NCBI RefSeq assembly: GCF_000332075.2
Contig: NZ_ALVU02000001.1
Location: 1,631,193-1,695,192 of the forward strand
Source of the DNA: Synechocystis sp. PCC 7509
GTDB lineage: Bacteria; Cyanobacteriota; Cyanobacteriia; Cyanobacteriales; Chroococcidiopsidaceae
DNA length: 64,000 nucleotides
Reading direction: 5' to 3'
A program made the translations under genes and the position numbers. The notes beneath the pieces are model-generated. The model saw only the letters and a program-made list of their open reading frames with translations. It was not told the origin of the DNA and made no database searches. Shown here piece after piece: positions 18,341 to 28,646 of the stretch. Each line of letters begins with the position of its first letter. The stretch's first letter is position 1.

Positions 18341-19246
18341 ATGATAAAAATTGCTCCGGGGATTTTGTTGTTATTATCTCTAGCTTTTGCCGCTTGTTCG
18401 TCTAACGTAGCTGAAACTGAAAAACCTGAGATAAAACCTTTAGTTACTGGCGCAATTCCCGACCAAAACCCAGAAAAATTACAGCGCCAATATAGTAAGT
18501 TAAATGCTTACTTAGAAAAAGAATTAGGCGTAAATGTTATCTACAAACCCGTTACTGATTATACTGCCGCCGTTACTGCTTTTAAAGTGGGAGATTTAGA
18601 TTTAGTTTGGTTTGGCGGTTTAACTGGAGTGCAAGCACGGTTGCAAGTACAAGGCGCTGAAGCGATCGCCCAACGAGATATAGATGCTAAATTCCATAGT
18701 GTATTTATTGCTAATAAAAATACGGGCTTAAAACCACTTAAAAATACTACCGATTTTCAGCAATTAAAAGGGCGTACTTTTACTTTTGGGAGCGAGTCTT
18801 CTACCTCTGGGCGTTTGATGCCACAGTACTTTTTGCAACAAGCTGGGCTTAAACTGAGCGATTTTAAAGGTGAAGCTGGTTTTTCGGGCGATCACGATAA
18901 AACTATTAAACTTGTTGAAGCTGGTAGCTATGAGGTGGGTGCTGTAAATGAAAAAATTTGGTTAAAAAGAGTAGCTTCTAAAGAAGTTGATTTAAGTAAA
19001 GTAGCCGTTATTTGGACTTCGCCTGCTTACTACGATTACCACTGGCTAATTAATCCTCAAGTCAAACAGCGCTACGGCGCAGATTTTGTAAATGAAGTTC
19101 AAAATGCTTTGCTAAAACTAGATCCAACTGTTCCCGAACATAAAGAAATTCTCGAATTATTAGATGCTAACAAATTTGTGGCTACTAAAAACTCCAATTA
19201 TGCTCAAATAGAACAAGTGGGTAGAGAAATTGGCAAGATAAAATGA
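18341..19246 (+). CDS. phnD: phosphonate/phosphite-type ABC substrate-binding lipoprotein (PhnD-like)
   Basis: 301 residues from the ATG at 18341; an in-frame TTG at 18332 is less likely. A lipoprotein signal is visible (hydrophobic run, then LAFAAC with Cys19). The body is PhnD-like: VTGAIPDQNPEKLQRQY, VWFGGLTGVQAR, TFGSESSTSGRLMPQYFL and GEAGFSGDHDKT. It captures phosphonate or phosphite outside the membrane for the ATPase and permease genes that follow. 191 bp with two hairpins separate it from phnC. No C-P lyase or phosphite dehydrogenase gene is in the window, so the ligand is open. Confidence 0.88.
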   Translation: MIKIAPGILLLLSLAFAACSSNVAETEKPEIKPLVTGAIPDQNPEKLQRQYSKLNAYLEKELGVNVIYKPVTDYTAAVTAFKVGDLDLVWFGGLTGVQARLQVQGAEAIAQRDIDAKFHSVFIANKNTGLKPLKNTTDFQQLKGRTFTFGSESSTSGRLMPQYFLQQAGLKLSDFKGEAGFSGDHDKTIKLVEAGSYEVGAVNEKIWLKRVASKEVDLSKVAVIWTSPAYYDYHWLINPQVKQRYGADFVNEVQNALLKLDPTVPEHKEILELLDANKFVATKNSNYAQIEQVGREIGKIK

Positions 19247-19357
19247 ACTTTTTGTCAAGTTTTAGAAGTTGCTATTTGCTTAACAAAAATAATCAAAAAA
19301 ATTGGCAAAACTATTGCTTTTTGACTTGTGATGTCATACTATAGTAATTGTATTTGT

Positions 19358-19416
19358 CTACCTAAATGCTTGCTAAAAGTAAGTAGGTAGAGCGCAGAGG
19401 ACAATGTCCTCTGCGC
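19358..19416 (+). promoter_or_regulatory. two adjacent hairpins between phnD and phnC
   Basis: Hairpin 1 has 7-bp arms CTACCTA (19358-19364) and TAGGTAG (19384-19390). Hairpin 2 (19392-19416) is a perfect palindrome with 12-bp arms around a single central A (arm GCGCAGAGGACA). They lie just ahead of phnC, 22 bp before its ATG. No U-tract follows, so it is not a classical terminator. It could protect the 3' end of phnD mRNA, tune phnC translation, or be a mobile repeat. A possible weak promoter (TTGACT 19321, TATAGT 19340) has a poor 13-bp spacer. Confidence 0.6.
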
Positions 19417-19437
19417 GGAAATCGACAGATTGAGCAG

Positions 19438-20220
19438 ATGATAGAAAAAACTAATAATATCGCTGCAAATAAGTCAATAAATCCCATCTTTGAACTTAAA
19501 AACGTTACTAAACAGTTTGGTAACTTTTCATCGATTAAAAAGATTAACTTAAAAATTTATCCGGGGGAAAGAGTCGCTTTATTAGGTTCTAGCGGTGCGG
19601 GTAAAAGTACGTTAATAAACTTACTTAATGGCACAGTTCGCCCAACTAGCGGGGAAGTGTGGGTATTGGGAAAGAATTTAGCTTTAAAGCCTGCAACAGT
19701 GCGTCAAATCCAACGGCAAATTGGGACGATTTACCAGCAATTACATTTGGTGGATAACCTGCAAGTAATTCATAATGTAAATGCGGGGCATTTGGGGCGG
19801 TGGACGTTTTGGCAAGCAGCTTTTTCGCTGGTGTTTCCATTAGAAGTTGCTACAGCGACTCGCGCTTTAACTCAGGTGGGGATTGCGGAGAAGTTGTACC
19901 AAAGGTGCGGAGTTTTGTCAGGAGGACAACAGCAAAGAGTAGCGATCGCGCGGGTATTGGTACAAAATCCGGCAGTGATATTAGCAGATGAACCGATAGC
20001 GAGCTTAGATCCAGAACGCAGCCGCGAAATTATCCAATTGCTTTGTCAGTTGAACACCCAATTAAATAAAACGTTGGTTACAAGTTTGCATGACTGGGAA
20101 GTAGCCCGTAATTATTATCAAAGAATTGTGGGGTTGTCTGGCGGAGAAGTTTTGTTCGATTCTCCGGCTAATTTGGTGACTTTAGAGATGGTTGATGGGT
20201 TATATAAACAAGCAAACTAA
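19438..20220 (+). CDS. phnC: phosphonate-type ABC ATP-binding protein (PhnC-like)
   Basis: 260-residue ATPase of the PhnC family. Walker A is LGSSGAGKSTL near residues 50-60, the signature is LSGGQQQRVAIARVL near 160, and Walker B is ILADEPIASLDP. The loop after Walker A (QIQRQIGTIYQQLHLVDNL) and HNVNAGHLGRWTFWQA are typical of PhnC. It energises import with the double permease that overlaps its 3' end. The start codon follows two hairpins. Confidence 0.9.
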   Translation: MIEKTNNIAANKSINPIFELKNVTKQFGNFSSIKKINLKIYPGERVALLGSSGAGKSTLINLLNGTVRPTSGEVWVLGKNLALKPATVRQIQRQIGTIYQQLHLVDNLQVIHNVNAGHLGRWTFWQAAFSLVFPLEVATATRALTQVGIAEKLYQRCGVLSGGQQQRVAIARVLVQNPAVILADEPIASLDPERSREIIQLLCQLNTQLNKTLVTSLHDWEVARNYYQRIVGLSGGEVLFDSPANLVTLEMVDGLYKQAN

Positions 20221-21793
20221 ACCGCAGGGAAGGAGGGTTTTTACTCTGTGCTTGCTGGCGGTTATTTGGGCATTGCATACGGCGGGAGTGTTTAGTGGAG
20301 ACGTTGTAAATGCTGGTGGCGGGGATTTAGTAAGGCAGTTTTTAGTTGCAGCGATTCATCCTAATTTGAGTTGGGAGTTTTTGCTATTGACTTGGGAAGC
20401 GACATTAAAGACGTTTGCTTACGCGGTGTGCGGTACTTTTTTAAGTTTAGCGATCGCTACTATTGGCGGAATATTTTGCTCTCAAGTATGGTGGGAGTCA
20501 GTTTTAGGAGTATCTGGGCTACCTTGGTTAGGAATACGAGCGGGTTTAGCAATTCCTATAGCGATTCACGAATTAATCTGGGGATTATTTTTTATAAATA
20601 TCTTTGGATTAGATCCGTTAGTTGCGGTGCTGGCGATCGCAATTCCCTTTGGCGCAATTACAGCTAAGGTATTTTCCGAGATTTTAGACGAAACTCCCCG
20701 TCAGGCGTTTTTAGCATTGCTTAATAGTGGAATTTCACCGCTTAATGCGTTTATTTATAGCTTGATTCCCCAAGCACAGACTAATTTAATTTCCTATGCT
20801 TTTTATCGGTTTGAGTGTTCAATTCGGGCGGCGGCGGTATTAGGAATTATTGGCGCGGGGGGATTGGGTTATCAAATTCTCCTTTCTTTGCAATCTTTGC
20901 GCTACGAGGAAATGTGGACTTTATTAATTGCTTTGGTTTTGCTTAGTGGGGTTACAGATTTTGCTAGTGCGTTGGTACGGTGTAAAATTGGCGCACCTAG
21001 TCGGTTAGATTTGATGTCAAAACCGACGGCAAGCAAGAGTGTACCTTGGTGGGCGACTTTAGGAATAGTTATGGCGATCGCCTGCTCTTTTTGGTACGTT
21101 GACGCAGATTTTAGTAAACTTTGGATACCGCGCACCGGAGAATTATTAATTGATGTTGTAAAACAGGCATTTCCCCCTGACTACAGCCAACTGAGGGAGA
21201 TTTTGAGGCTTTGCGGTCAAACTTTGGCTATGTCGATCTTGGCGATCGCGTTTGCGGGGTGTGGGGGGATATTTTTATCTTTCTTTGCCGCCAACAACTT
21301 ACGATTACCAGGAGGAATAGTAACTTTAGTTTCGGCGAGGTTTTTTTTATTATTTACTCGCGCTATTCCCGCGCCAATTTGGGCATTGATATTCTTATTT
21401 GTACTGTTTCCAGGAATCTTACCAGGTGCGATCGCCCTTGGTATTCATAACATGGGAATTTTGGGGCGACTAATGGCAGAAGTTACCGAAAACTTAGACG
21501 ATCGCCCTTTAAAATCTCTTAAAGCTTTGGGTGCTAGTAATTCCCAAATATTTTTGTACGGAGTTCTGCCCCAAACTATGCCTAAATTTATTGCTTACAT
21601 CCTTTATCGGTGGGAAGTCTGCATTCGGGCGACAGTAATAGTCGGCTTAGTAGGGGCGGGAGGTTTGGGGCGCTTACTTACCGAACAACTTAGCAGCTTT
21701 GACTATCCTGGAGTAGTTGCTACATTAGTTTGTTTTATCGGTTTAACTTTTTTTGTAGATATAATTAGCGCTACAATTCGGCAAATGCTTTAG
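20195..21793 (+). CDS. phnE: fused double phosphonate-type ABC permease (PhnE-PhnE)
   Basis: 532 residues from ATG 20195, which overlaps the phnC end by 26 bp; TTG at 20192 is an in-frame alternative. Two PhnE modules are joined in tandem. Module 1 ends with the permease loop IGAGGLGYQIL near residues 225-235; module 2 (from about 310) ends with VGAGGLGRLL near 490. Usual PhnE is a single module of about 270 residues, often encoded as two adjacent genes, so this is a gene fusion giving a whole transmembrane unit. Length is about twice the family norm. Confidence 0.88.
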   Translation: MGYINKQTKPQGRRVFTLCLLAVIWALHTAGVFSGDVVNAGGGDLVRQFLVAAIHPNLSWEFLLLTWEATLKTFAYAVCGTFLSLAIATIGGIFCSQVWWESVLGVSGLPWLGIRAGLAIPIAIHELIWGLFFINIFGLDPLVAVLAIAIPFGAITAKVFSEILDETPRQAFLALLNSGISPLNAFIYSLIPQAQTNLISYAFYRFECSIRAAAVLGIIGAGGLGYQILLSLQSLRYEEMWTLLIALVLLSGVTDFASALVRCKIGAPSRLDLMSKPTASKSVPWWATLGIVMAIACSFWYVDADFSKLWIPRTGELLIDVVKQAFPPDYSQLREILRLCGQTLAMSILAIAFAGCGGIFLSFFAANNLRLPGGIVTLVSARFFLLFTRAIPAPIWALIFLFVLFPGILPGAIALGIHNMGILGRLMAEVTENLDDRPLKSLKALGASNSQIFLYGVLPQTMPKFIAYILYRWEVCIRATVIVGLVGAGGLGRLLTEQLSSFDYPGVVATLVCFIGLTFFVDIISATIRQML

Positions 21794-22378
21794 TTAAGCA
21801 GATTTTAAACCGTGACGCTGTTGTAATTGGTGCATATGATTAAACAAATTCCAGCAATATTGTTCTGGTAAACCGCAAGTAACAGCACCGCGCAATACAA
21901 CGTTAAAGTACCAATCATTAGGCGCAAGTTCTTCGCTTAACTTATCTATAACCATGTAAGTACGGGCATTTTCGTACAACTTACCATTGCAAGCAATATC
22001 TACTTGTTCGTGTCTGTACCAATTGTGATGCACCCCTTCGCGCTCGTCTAAAGCATAACCCAATCGTTGCGGTAGTTTGTAAAGTACCCCTTCAACAGAG
22101 CTTGACGGATCTTTGATAATATCTAATACGCCACAGTTACGAAAAGCGGAATAGCAATAAAAACCTAATCGGTAGCCAATCAGCGTCGCCGCACCGACAA
22201 CATAGATATGAGTTTTTTCACCGAGACTTCGTTTTAAATCCACTGGACACATACAAGAACCATAAGCAAAATAGTAGAACATGGGTTCTTGCTGCTGCTG
22301 TTTTCGCATTCTTCCATTAGTATTTGTCCAATTATAAACTGGCAAAGTGTTTTTAATTTGTTCAGTCTGAACGCTCAT
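21794..22378 (-). CDS. gamma-glutamylcyclotransferase-like (AIG2/GGCT fold) protein
   Basis: 194-residue protein with the GGCT signature YYFAYGSCM near residue 35 and downstream GVLYKLPQRLGYALDEREG, with the conserved acidic residue in DEREG. GGCT-fold enzymes cyclise gamma-glutamyl groups to 5-oxoproline, the substrate of the 5-oxoprolinase at 9790. The N-terminal 30 residues are not conserved, and a later start near MFYYFAYG is possible. Its stop touches the phnE stop (convergent). Confidence 0.75.
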   Translation of the reverse strand: MSVQTEQIKNTLPVYNWTNTNGRMRKQQQQEPMFYYFAYGSCMCPVDLKRSLGEKTHIYVVGAATLIGYRLGFYCYSAFRNCGVLDIIKDPSSSVEGVLYKLPQRLGYALDEREGVHHNWYRHEQVDIACNGKLYENARTYMVIDKLSEELAPNDWYFNVVLRGAVTCGLPEQYCWNLFNHMHQLQQRHGLKSA

Positions 22379-22477
22379 ATCGCCCTGGGTATTTTCTACT
22401 TAGGCAGATTCTAACAGAACTTTTAGGTTAATACAACTAAATTCCGACCGGTAAACCGTAGATTAAATATTTTATCT

Positions 22478-22510
22478 AAAAAAAGCAGTTTGCCTTGGAA
22501 GGTAAACTGC
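22478..22510 (-). terminator. rho-independent terminator downstream of groEL
   Basis: Read on the minus strand, GCAGTTTACCTT pairs with AAGGCAAACTGC (12-bp stem with one G-T pair and a tiny loop), followed by a run of seven T. It lies 90 bp after the groEL stop. Two more hairpins are in between: TCCTGT/ACAGGA (22574-22596) and a CCCCCTTTTTAAGGGGG-type repeat near 22534. Confidence 0.85.
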
Positions 22511-22599
22511 TCTAAAAATAAGTCTTTTATTTTCCCCCTTTTTAAGGGGGATTGGGATATTCAGTACGATAAGTCCTGTAACTACGTAGCACAGGATTA

Positions 22600-24267
<1,668 letters not shown>

Positions 24268-24297
24268 CTATGTATCCACGCGCTTCTATTAGCCAAT

Positions 24298-24324
24298 TTA
24301 GCACTCTCTAGCCTTGAGTGCTAA
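24298..24324 (-). promoter_or_regulatory. CIRCE operator (HrcA site) upstream of groEL
   Basis: Perfect inverted repeat TTAGCACTC - 9 bp - GAGTGCTAA, the consensus CIRCE element, 33 bp upstream of the groEL ATG. HrcA bound here represses heat-shock transcription. Confidence 0.97.
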
Positions 24325-24395
24325 TTATCAAGCATTATAAATATGTTGCGCTTTGTTGACAAAACTCATTTTTGGCTTTAAGGGGGGGTTTCTAT

Positions 24396-25352
24396 CTACC
24401 ACTTTAAATTAGGTTCGAGTATGGCAATATGAAAGCCTTTTCTCACATCAATACTCAAATACTTAGTTTGCACGTTTTGCCACTGCTGCCAAGCATCGTA
24501 GTTTGCTTTTGCTAGTTCAGCTACTAGAGTAGGAATAGAACGCCTAATATTATCGGGTAATGATTGGGTTAAAAACTCTGTTAAAACATTGCTGTCTTGA
24601 ATCTTGCCAAGAATTTCTTGAATAGCTTTTATATCTTCTAAATAACTAGCATAACTTTCGCCGTAAAACTCGCTAAATACTTCCATTTGATAGCGTAAGC
24701 GTTTTGTTTCTTTTCGCAAACTATGCAGAAATTCTCCTTGTTTTGCGAGGATTTTTTCTACAAGTTCTACTTCTACTATTTTGGCATCGCTACCTACTAG
24801 CCAGCCTGGATGTAAAAGTAACTTACTTACTTCTGGTAGTAACAAGTCTGGTAATACTTCCTCCATCGGCATTTTAGCAATTTCCTGGTACTCAGGCTGC
24901 TGCAACCATTGGTTTAACGACTCTTTTAATAATTTATATTTCTTGCCTGCTATAGTTTCTTTAACTTCCGCTAAAGCATAACGTCGCTGTTTTTTTATAT
25001 CTACCAAAGCTGTTTCTAAATACTTTTGTTCTTGGGCGGGTAAACTGGGCTTGTAGTTATTTTCTAAAGCAGCGCCTAGTACGTCTAAATCGCGCAAAGA
25101 TCCTAAAATTCGGGCAATTTTACTAACTTTTCTTTCTGTTGCTGCTTTAGGTAATTGTAAAGCTGGGGAAAATCCGGCGATCGCACTCCTTAAGCGCCTC
25201 ATCCCCACCCGCATTTGGTGCAAGTCTTCCGGGCTTTTACCCGTAAGTACATCTTTTTCGTGCTTGACAATTTTTTGCAAATGTTTAGCGATCGCCATAG
25301 ATGCCCAATCGCCTAAAGTTTTTAATTGCGTTTTTTGATCACTGACTACCAT
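24396..25352 (-). CDS. CHAD domain protein
   Basis: 318-residue, mostly helical protein with a CHAD domain (conserved histidine alpha-helical domain). The paired conserved blocks are visible: HQMRVGMRRLRSAIAGF near residue 45 and HSLRKETKRLRYQMEVF near 210, each with His and Arg/Lys that bind polyphosphate. No CYTH domain is attached. CHAD proteins bind polyphosphate granules. No ppk or ppx gene is next to it. It is transcribed leftward, upstream of groEL but behind the CIRCE-controlled promoter. Confidence 0.9.
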   Translation of the reverse strand: MVVSDQKTQLKTLGDWASMAIAKHLQKIVKHEKDVLTGKSPEDLHQMRVGMRRLRSAIAGFSPALQLPKAATERKVSKIARILGSLRDLDVLGAALENNYKPSLPAQEQKYLETALVDIKKQRRYALAEVKETIAGKKYKLLKESLNQWLQQPEYQEIAKMPMEEVLPDLLLPEVSKLLLHPGWLVGSDAKIVEVELVEKILAKQGEFLHSLRKETKRLRYQMEVFSEFYGESYASYLEDIKAIQEILGKIQDSNVLTEFLTQSLPDNIRRSIPTLVAELAKANYDAWQQWQNVQTKYLSIDVRKGFHIAILEPNLKW

Positions 25353-25459
25353 GCTACTTAGCCTCTTGAATCACTTAAAGTCTTTAATATTGTTACTAAG
25401 TAAGCAAAGTATCAACCCACTTTCAGCTTATATCTTAAGTAATAGTTAAAAAAATTAAC

Positions 25460-26212
25460 TTAATTGATACCAGATAATGCTTGCCAAGGTGGAGTTGTCA
25501 TGTCTAAAGGTTGAGAAATGCCTAAGTCATAGCGAATCGTTGCTTCTCCGGTGTCTAGTTGCTTGATAAAGGGTGGGCGCGTCCAAATTTGGCAACCACA
25601 AGCGTTTTTTGGTTCTTGCAGTTTGTAGCCGCCGTCTGTTGCCTCTAGTTGAAAAAACTCAATATGCCAATGGGCAGGTTCTACACCAATATTACCCTCA
25701 GCTTCGTTAGTCCTTACCGTTAAAGGGAAAAAATCAATATCTACAACGTCAGGATTTAACTTACTTTCGCGCACTAATTTTAATACTTGCTGCCAATTAT
25801 TAACATTGCTGCTAGGTTCTACACCAATAAAGCGCCCACCCCACAACCAGACAAGTTTAGTTAAAATACTTTCTAGGCGGTTGTAGTCGCTTTGCAATAA
25901 TGCTACATCTTCGGGCAGTAGCAATCGTCCTGGAACGCACCACCAGTAAGCCCAAGAAGTGCTATTGTCTATAGGGATAATACGTTTGACTATTCCTGGG
26001 ATGCGAAGCCCGTAACCGGGCGCGCTGGCGTTATCGCCTTTTTGCTCTTTAATATCTCCTGATATTGACAATTCTAAACTGTCGGTTAAAGGATGTTCTG
26101 GTGCATTCATTATCTCTGATGAAATAAACAAACTAGCTTCATTCACAACAACACTCCTGACAATAAAATTGCTCTTTTTAGAGCTTAGTTCATCTCCTGG
26201 GATTAGTAGCAT
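25460..26212 (-). CDS. hypothetical protein, no family recognised
   Basis: 250 residues from the furthest ATG (26212). The first 34 residues look unlike the rest, and the ATG of MNAPEHPLTDS (residue 35) may be the real start. It is soluble, with no signal peptide or membrane segment. Tryptophan-rich stretches (SWAYWWCVPGRLLLP, WLWGGRF) and CGCQIWTRPPF near the C-terminus stand out. I do not recognise the family. It is divergent from the DUF3616 gene. Confidence 0.6.
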   Translation of the reverse strand: MLLIPGDELSSKKSNFIVRSVVVNEASLFISSEIMNAPEHPLTDSLELSISGDIKEQKGDNASAPGYGLRIPGIVKRIIPIDNSTSWAYWWCVPGRLLLPEDVALLQSDYNRLESILTKLVWLWGGRFIGVEPSSNVNNWQQVLKLVRESKLNPDVVDIDFFPLTVRTNEAEGNIGVEPAHWHIEFFQLEATDGGYKLQEPKNACGCQIWTRPPFIKQLDTGEATIRYDLGISQPLDMTTPPWQALSGIN

Positions 26213-26247
26213 TTTTTATTTTGGTTAACAACAAGTTAAGAAAAACC

Positions 26248-27294
26248 ATGGATTACGCACCTGTATTAAATAAAATAACCCTAAAGTTTACTGGTAGTTT
26301 TCAAGCACATCGTCAAGACATTTCTGCTATCCGGCTAACATCAGATAATTATTTATGGTTGGGTTCAGATGAAACTTCAACGATTGAAAGGTTATCTTTT
26401 ATTGATACTCAAACTTATGCAAATCACAAGCATTTTAATGTAACAGATTTTATTAGTTTGCCAGCCCCCGCCGATGAAGAAATTGATATTGAAGGCTTGG
26501 CGGAAAATGACTATTATTTATGGTTTATTGGCTCTCACAGTTGGAAGCGTAAAAAAGTTAAAGAAGATAAAAATGACGAAAAAAATATTAGTAGATTAAC
26601 CAAAGTAAAAACTGAGCCAAATCGTTATTTAATAGGGCGGATACCCTTAATTGATGGAGAGTTGGTCAAATCTGCTCCTCATCCAGAAAAGCCAGAAATC
26701 AAGTTAACGGCGGCAAAATTGGAAATAACAAGTCTTGGTAACTTACTAATAGATGCTTTGGTAAATGATGCTCATTTAGGTGCCTTTGTCCAAGCTACTA
26801 TTCCAGGTAAAGAAAACGGTTTTGATATTGAAGGATTAGCAGTACATGGTGATCGCATATTTTTGGGTTTGCGCGGCCCAGTGTTACGCGGTTGGGCGGT
26901 AATGTTAGAAATTGAATTAGAAGCAAATGGTACAGATTTATTAAAGTTAAAAGCGGGGCAATATAAAAAGTATTTTATTAACTTAAATGGGCTAGGAATT
27001 AGAGATTTATGTTTGCAGGGAGAAGACTTATTAATCTTAGCCGGGCCAACAATGGATTTAGATGGGCCGGTAAGAGTTTATAAACTAGAAAAGCTTGCAC
27101 TTTTACAAGAAAATGTATTGCATAAACCCACCCAAATATTAGAAATTCCCTATGGAAATGGTAACGAACACGCCGAAGGCATGACGCTAATTACAGATAC
27201 GGAAACACCTTCAATATTAGTTGTTTATGACTCCCCCGCGCCGGAAAGATTGGTAGGAGTTAGTGATGTAATGGCGGATGTCTTTAAACTTTAG
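26248..27294 (+). CDS. DUF3616 family protein
   Basis: 348 residues from ATG 26248; an in-frame TTG at 26221 would add nine. Repeated strands such as LWLGSDETSTIERL, DIEGLAEND, GFDIEGLAVHGDRIFLGLRGP and EHAEGMTLI are the DUF3616 pattern, probably a beta-propeller related to esterase-like phytase folds. No signal peptide is seen. The cellular role is unknown. It is divergent from the hypothetical gene at 25460 and its stop overlaps the convergent NIL-ferredoxin by 4 bp. Confidence 0.8.
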   Translation: MDYAPVLNKITLKFTGSFQAHRQDISAIRLTSDNYLWLGSDETSTIERLSFIDTQTYANHKHFNVTDFISLPAPADEEIDIEGLAENDYYLWFIGSHSWKRKKVKEDKNDEKNISRLTKVKTEPNRYLIGRIPLIDGELVKSAPHPEKPEIKLTAAKLEITSLGNLLIDALVNDAHLGAFVQATIPGKENGFDIEGLAVHGDRIFLGLRGPVLRGWAVMLEIELEANGTDLLKLKAGQYKKYFINLNGLGIRDLCLQGEDLLILAGPTMDLDGPVRVYKLEKLALLQENVLHKPTQILEIPYGNGNEHAEGMTLITDTETPSILVVYDSPAPERLVGVSDVMADVFKL

Positions 27295-27695
27295 AGATTG
27301 GTAGAAATTGCTTGTACGGGGCAAGTAGGTATACACTGTTCGCAGACTATACAACGCGATCGCAAAAAAGCCAACTGGAAAGTTTCGGGATTAATAGTTA
27401 ACGCTTCGGTAGGACAAACCCCCGTACACAAACCACAGTCTACACAAACATCTCTATCGATCACAATTTCCGCTAAAGTCTGAGATACGCCAATGTTTTG
27501 CGATCGCATCCAGTCAATAGCCGCATCTAGCTGATCGATATCTCCAGATAATTCTAATACCAGCTTTCCGATTTGATTTGGCGCTACTTGAGCGCGAATA
27601 ATATTAGCAGCAACGTTGTAATCTTTAGCAAGTCTATAGGTGACAGGCATTTGGATAGTACGTTTGGGGAAGGTTAAAGTTACTCGTTTTTTCAC
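27291..27695 (-). CDS. NIL domain / 2[4Fe-4S] ferredoxin fusion
   Basis: 134 residues. The N-terminal 75 are a NIL domain (KRVTLTFPKRTIQMPVTYRL; LVLELSGD), found in methionine importers and in cyanobacterial ferredoxins. The C-terminal part is a 2[4Fe-4S] ferredoxin with CVDCGLCTGVCP and CIVCEQCIPTCP. Such fusions are conserved in cyanobacteria and plant-like lineages and may sense or handle sulfur amino acids; this role is inferred. It overlaps the DUF3616 gene end by 4 bp (convergent). Confidence 0.9.
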   Translation of the reverse strand: MKKRVTLTFPKRTIQMPVTYRLAKDYNVAANIIRAQVAPNQIGKLVLELSGDIDQLDAAIDWMRSQNIGVSQTLAEIVIDRDVCVDCGLCTGVCPTEALTINPETFQLAFLRSRCIVCEQCIPTCPVQAISTNL

Positions 27696-27752
27696 AGGGA
27701 TTTACTGAGGTAAAATAAATAAGATACTTAATAAGTTGTAATAAAATCTTTT

Positions 27753-28337
27753 ATGGCTACAAATATAAAACCTACACCCGAAACAACTATCGGGACAAAA
27801 GTTAGAAATTTAATAATTGTTTTAGTTGCCGTTGCTCTGAGTGTAGCTTTATTTTTGGGCTTGCGAACGAATAGCAACGAGGTTTCTTTAACATCTTTAG
27901 CCGAAAAATCTACACCTTTAGAAGTTGCTATCAGTAATGGTAAACCAACTTTGATGGAATTTTATGCTAACTGGTGTGGTAGCTGTCAAGCAATGGCTCC
28001 AGATATTGCTCAATTAGAGAAAGAGTATAACAAATCAGTAAATTTTGTAATGCTGAACGTGGATAATACAAAATGGTTGCCGGAAATATTGCAGTATCGG
28101 GTAGATGGGATTCCGCATTTTGTATTTAGTGGTAAGGATGGAAAAGAAGTCGCCCAAACCGTAGGCAAGCAACCCTATGATATTATGAGCAGCAATTTAG
28201 AGGCTTTGATTGCCCAAACGCCTTTACCTTACGTTCAAAGTAACCAGGGAGCGGTTTCTAAGTTTACTGCACCCGTTGCACGTAGTGGAAACAACTCTGA
28301 CGATCCGCGTTTGCATGGTAATCAAGTAGTTAATTAA
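27753..28337 (+). CDS. txlA: membrane-anchored thioredoxin-like protein, TxlA/HCF164 type
   Basis: 194 residues. A single hydrophobic anchor lies at about residues 21-43, followed by a thioredoxin domain with FYANWCGSCQAMAPD (active-site CGSC) and the cis-Pro region DGIPHFVF. Cyanobacterial TxlA and plant HCF164 carry electrons across the thylakoid membrane for cytochrome b6f assembly and photosystem regulation. The GS active-site pair differs from the more usual WCxVC of this family. Its last four bases overlap the convergent small DUF6737 gene. Confidence 0.88.
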   Translation: MATNIKPTPETTIGTKVRNLIIVLVAVALSVALFLGLRTNSNEVSLTSLAEKSTPLEVAISNGKPTLMEFYANWCGSCQAMAPDIAQLEKEYNKSVNFVMLNVDNTKWLPEILQYRVDGIPHFVFSGKDGKEVAQTVGKQPYDIMSSNLEALIAQTPLPYVQSNQGAVSKFTAPVARSGNNSDDPRLHGNQVVN

Positions 28338-28561
28338 TTGGGATCTTTTTCAAGAGTGGCGATCGCTTGTTTTGGAAAAATTACTACAAAATAAATCATC
28401 CAAGTTAGTACAGGGATGGCGACAAGAATTGTTACCCAAAGTTTACTTAGCAGCACCCAGCTACCACTAATTAGTAAAATACTTGTCAGGATTATTGACC
28501 AAGGCTGACACCACCAAGGCTTATAATCCCAAATGCTCGGAGTTTTTTGAGTCATAGTCAA
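28334..28561 (-). CDS. DUF6737 family small membrane protein
   Basis: 75 residues. A conserved N-terminal motif IWDYKPWWCQPWSI is followed by two hydrophobic helices (about 20-40 and 43-62). The family is restricted to cyanobacteria and plastids, with no known function. It is convergent with txlA, overlapping by 4 bp. Confidence 0.78.
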   Translation of the reverse strand: MTMTQKTPSIWDYKPWWCQPWSIILTSILLISGSWVLLSKLWVTILVAIPVLTWMIYFVVIFPKQAIATLEKDPN

Positions 28562-28646
28562 AGAAATTAAACGTTGCTAGTTGTCGTATTCTAGAAGTTT
28601 AGGCAGACAAATAGTTAAAAAAAATTGATTAACAGGAATTTTTTAG

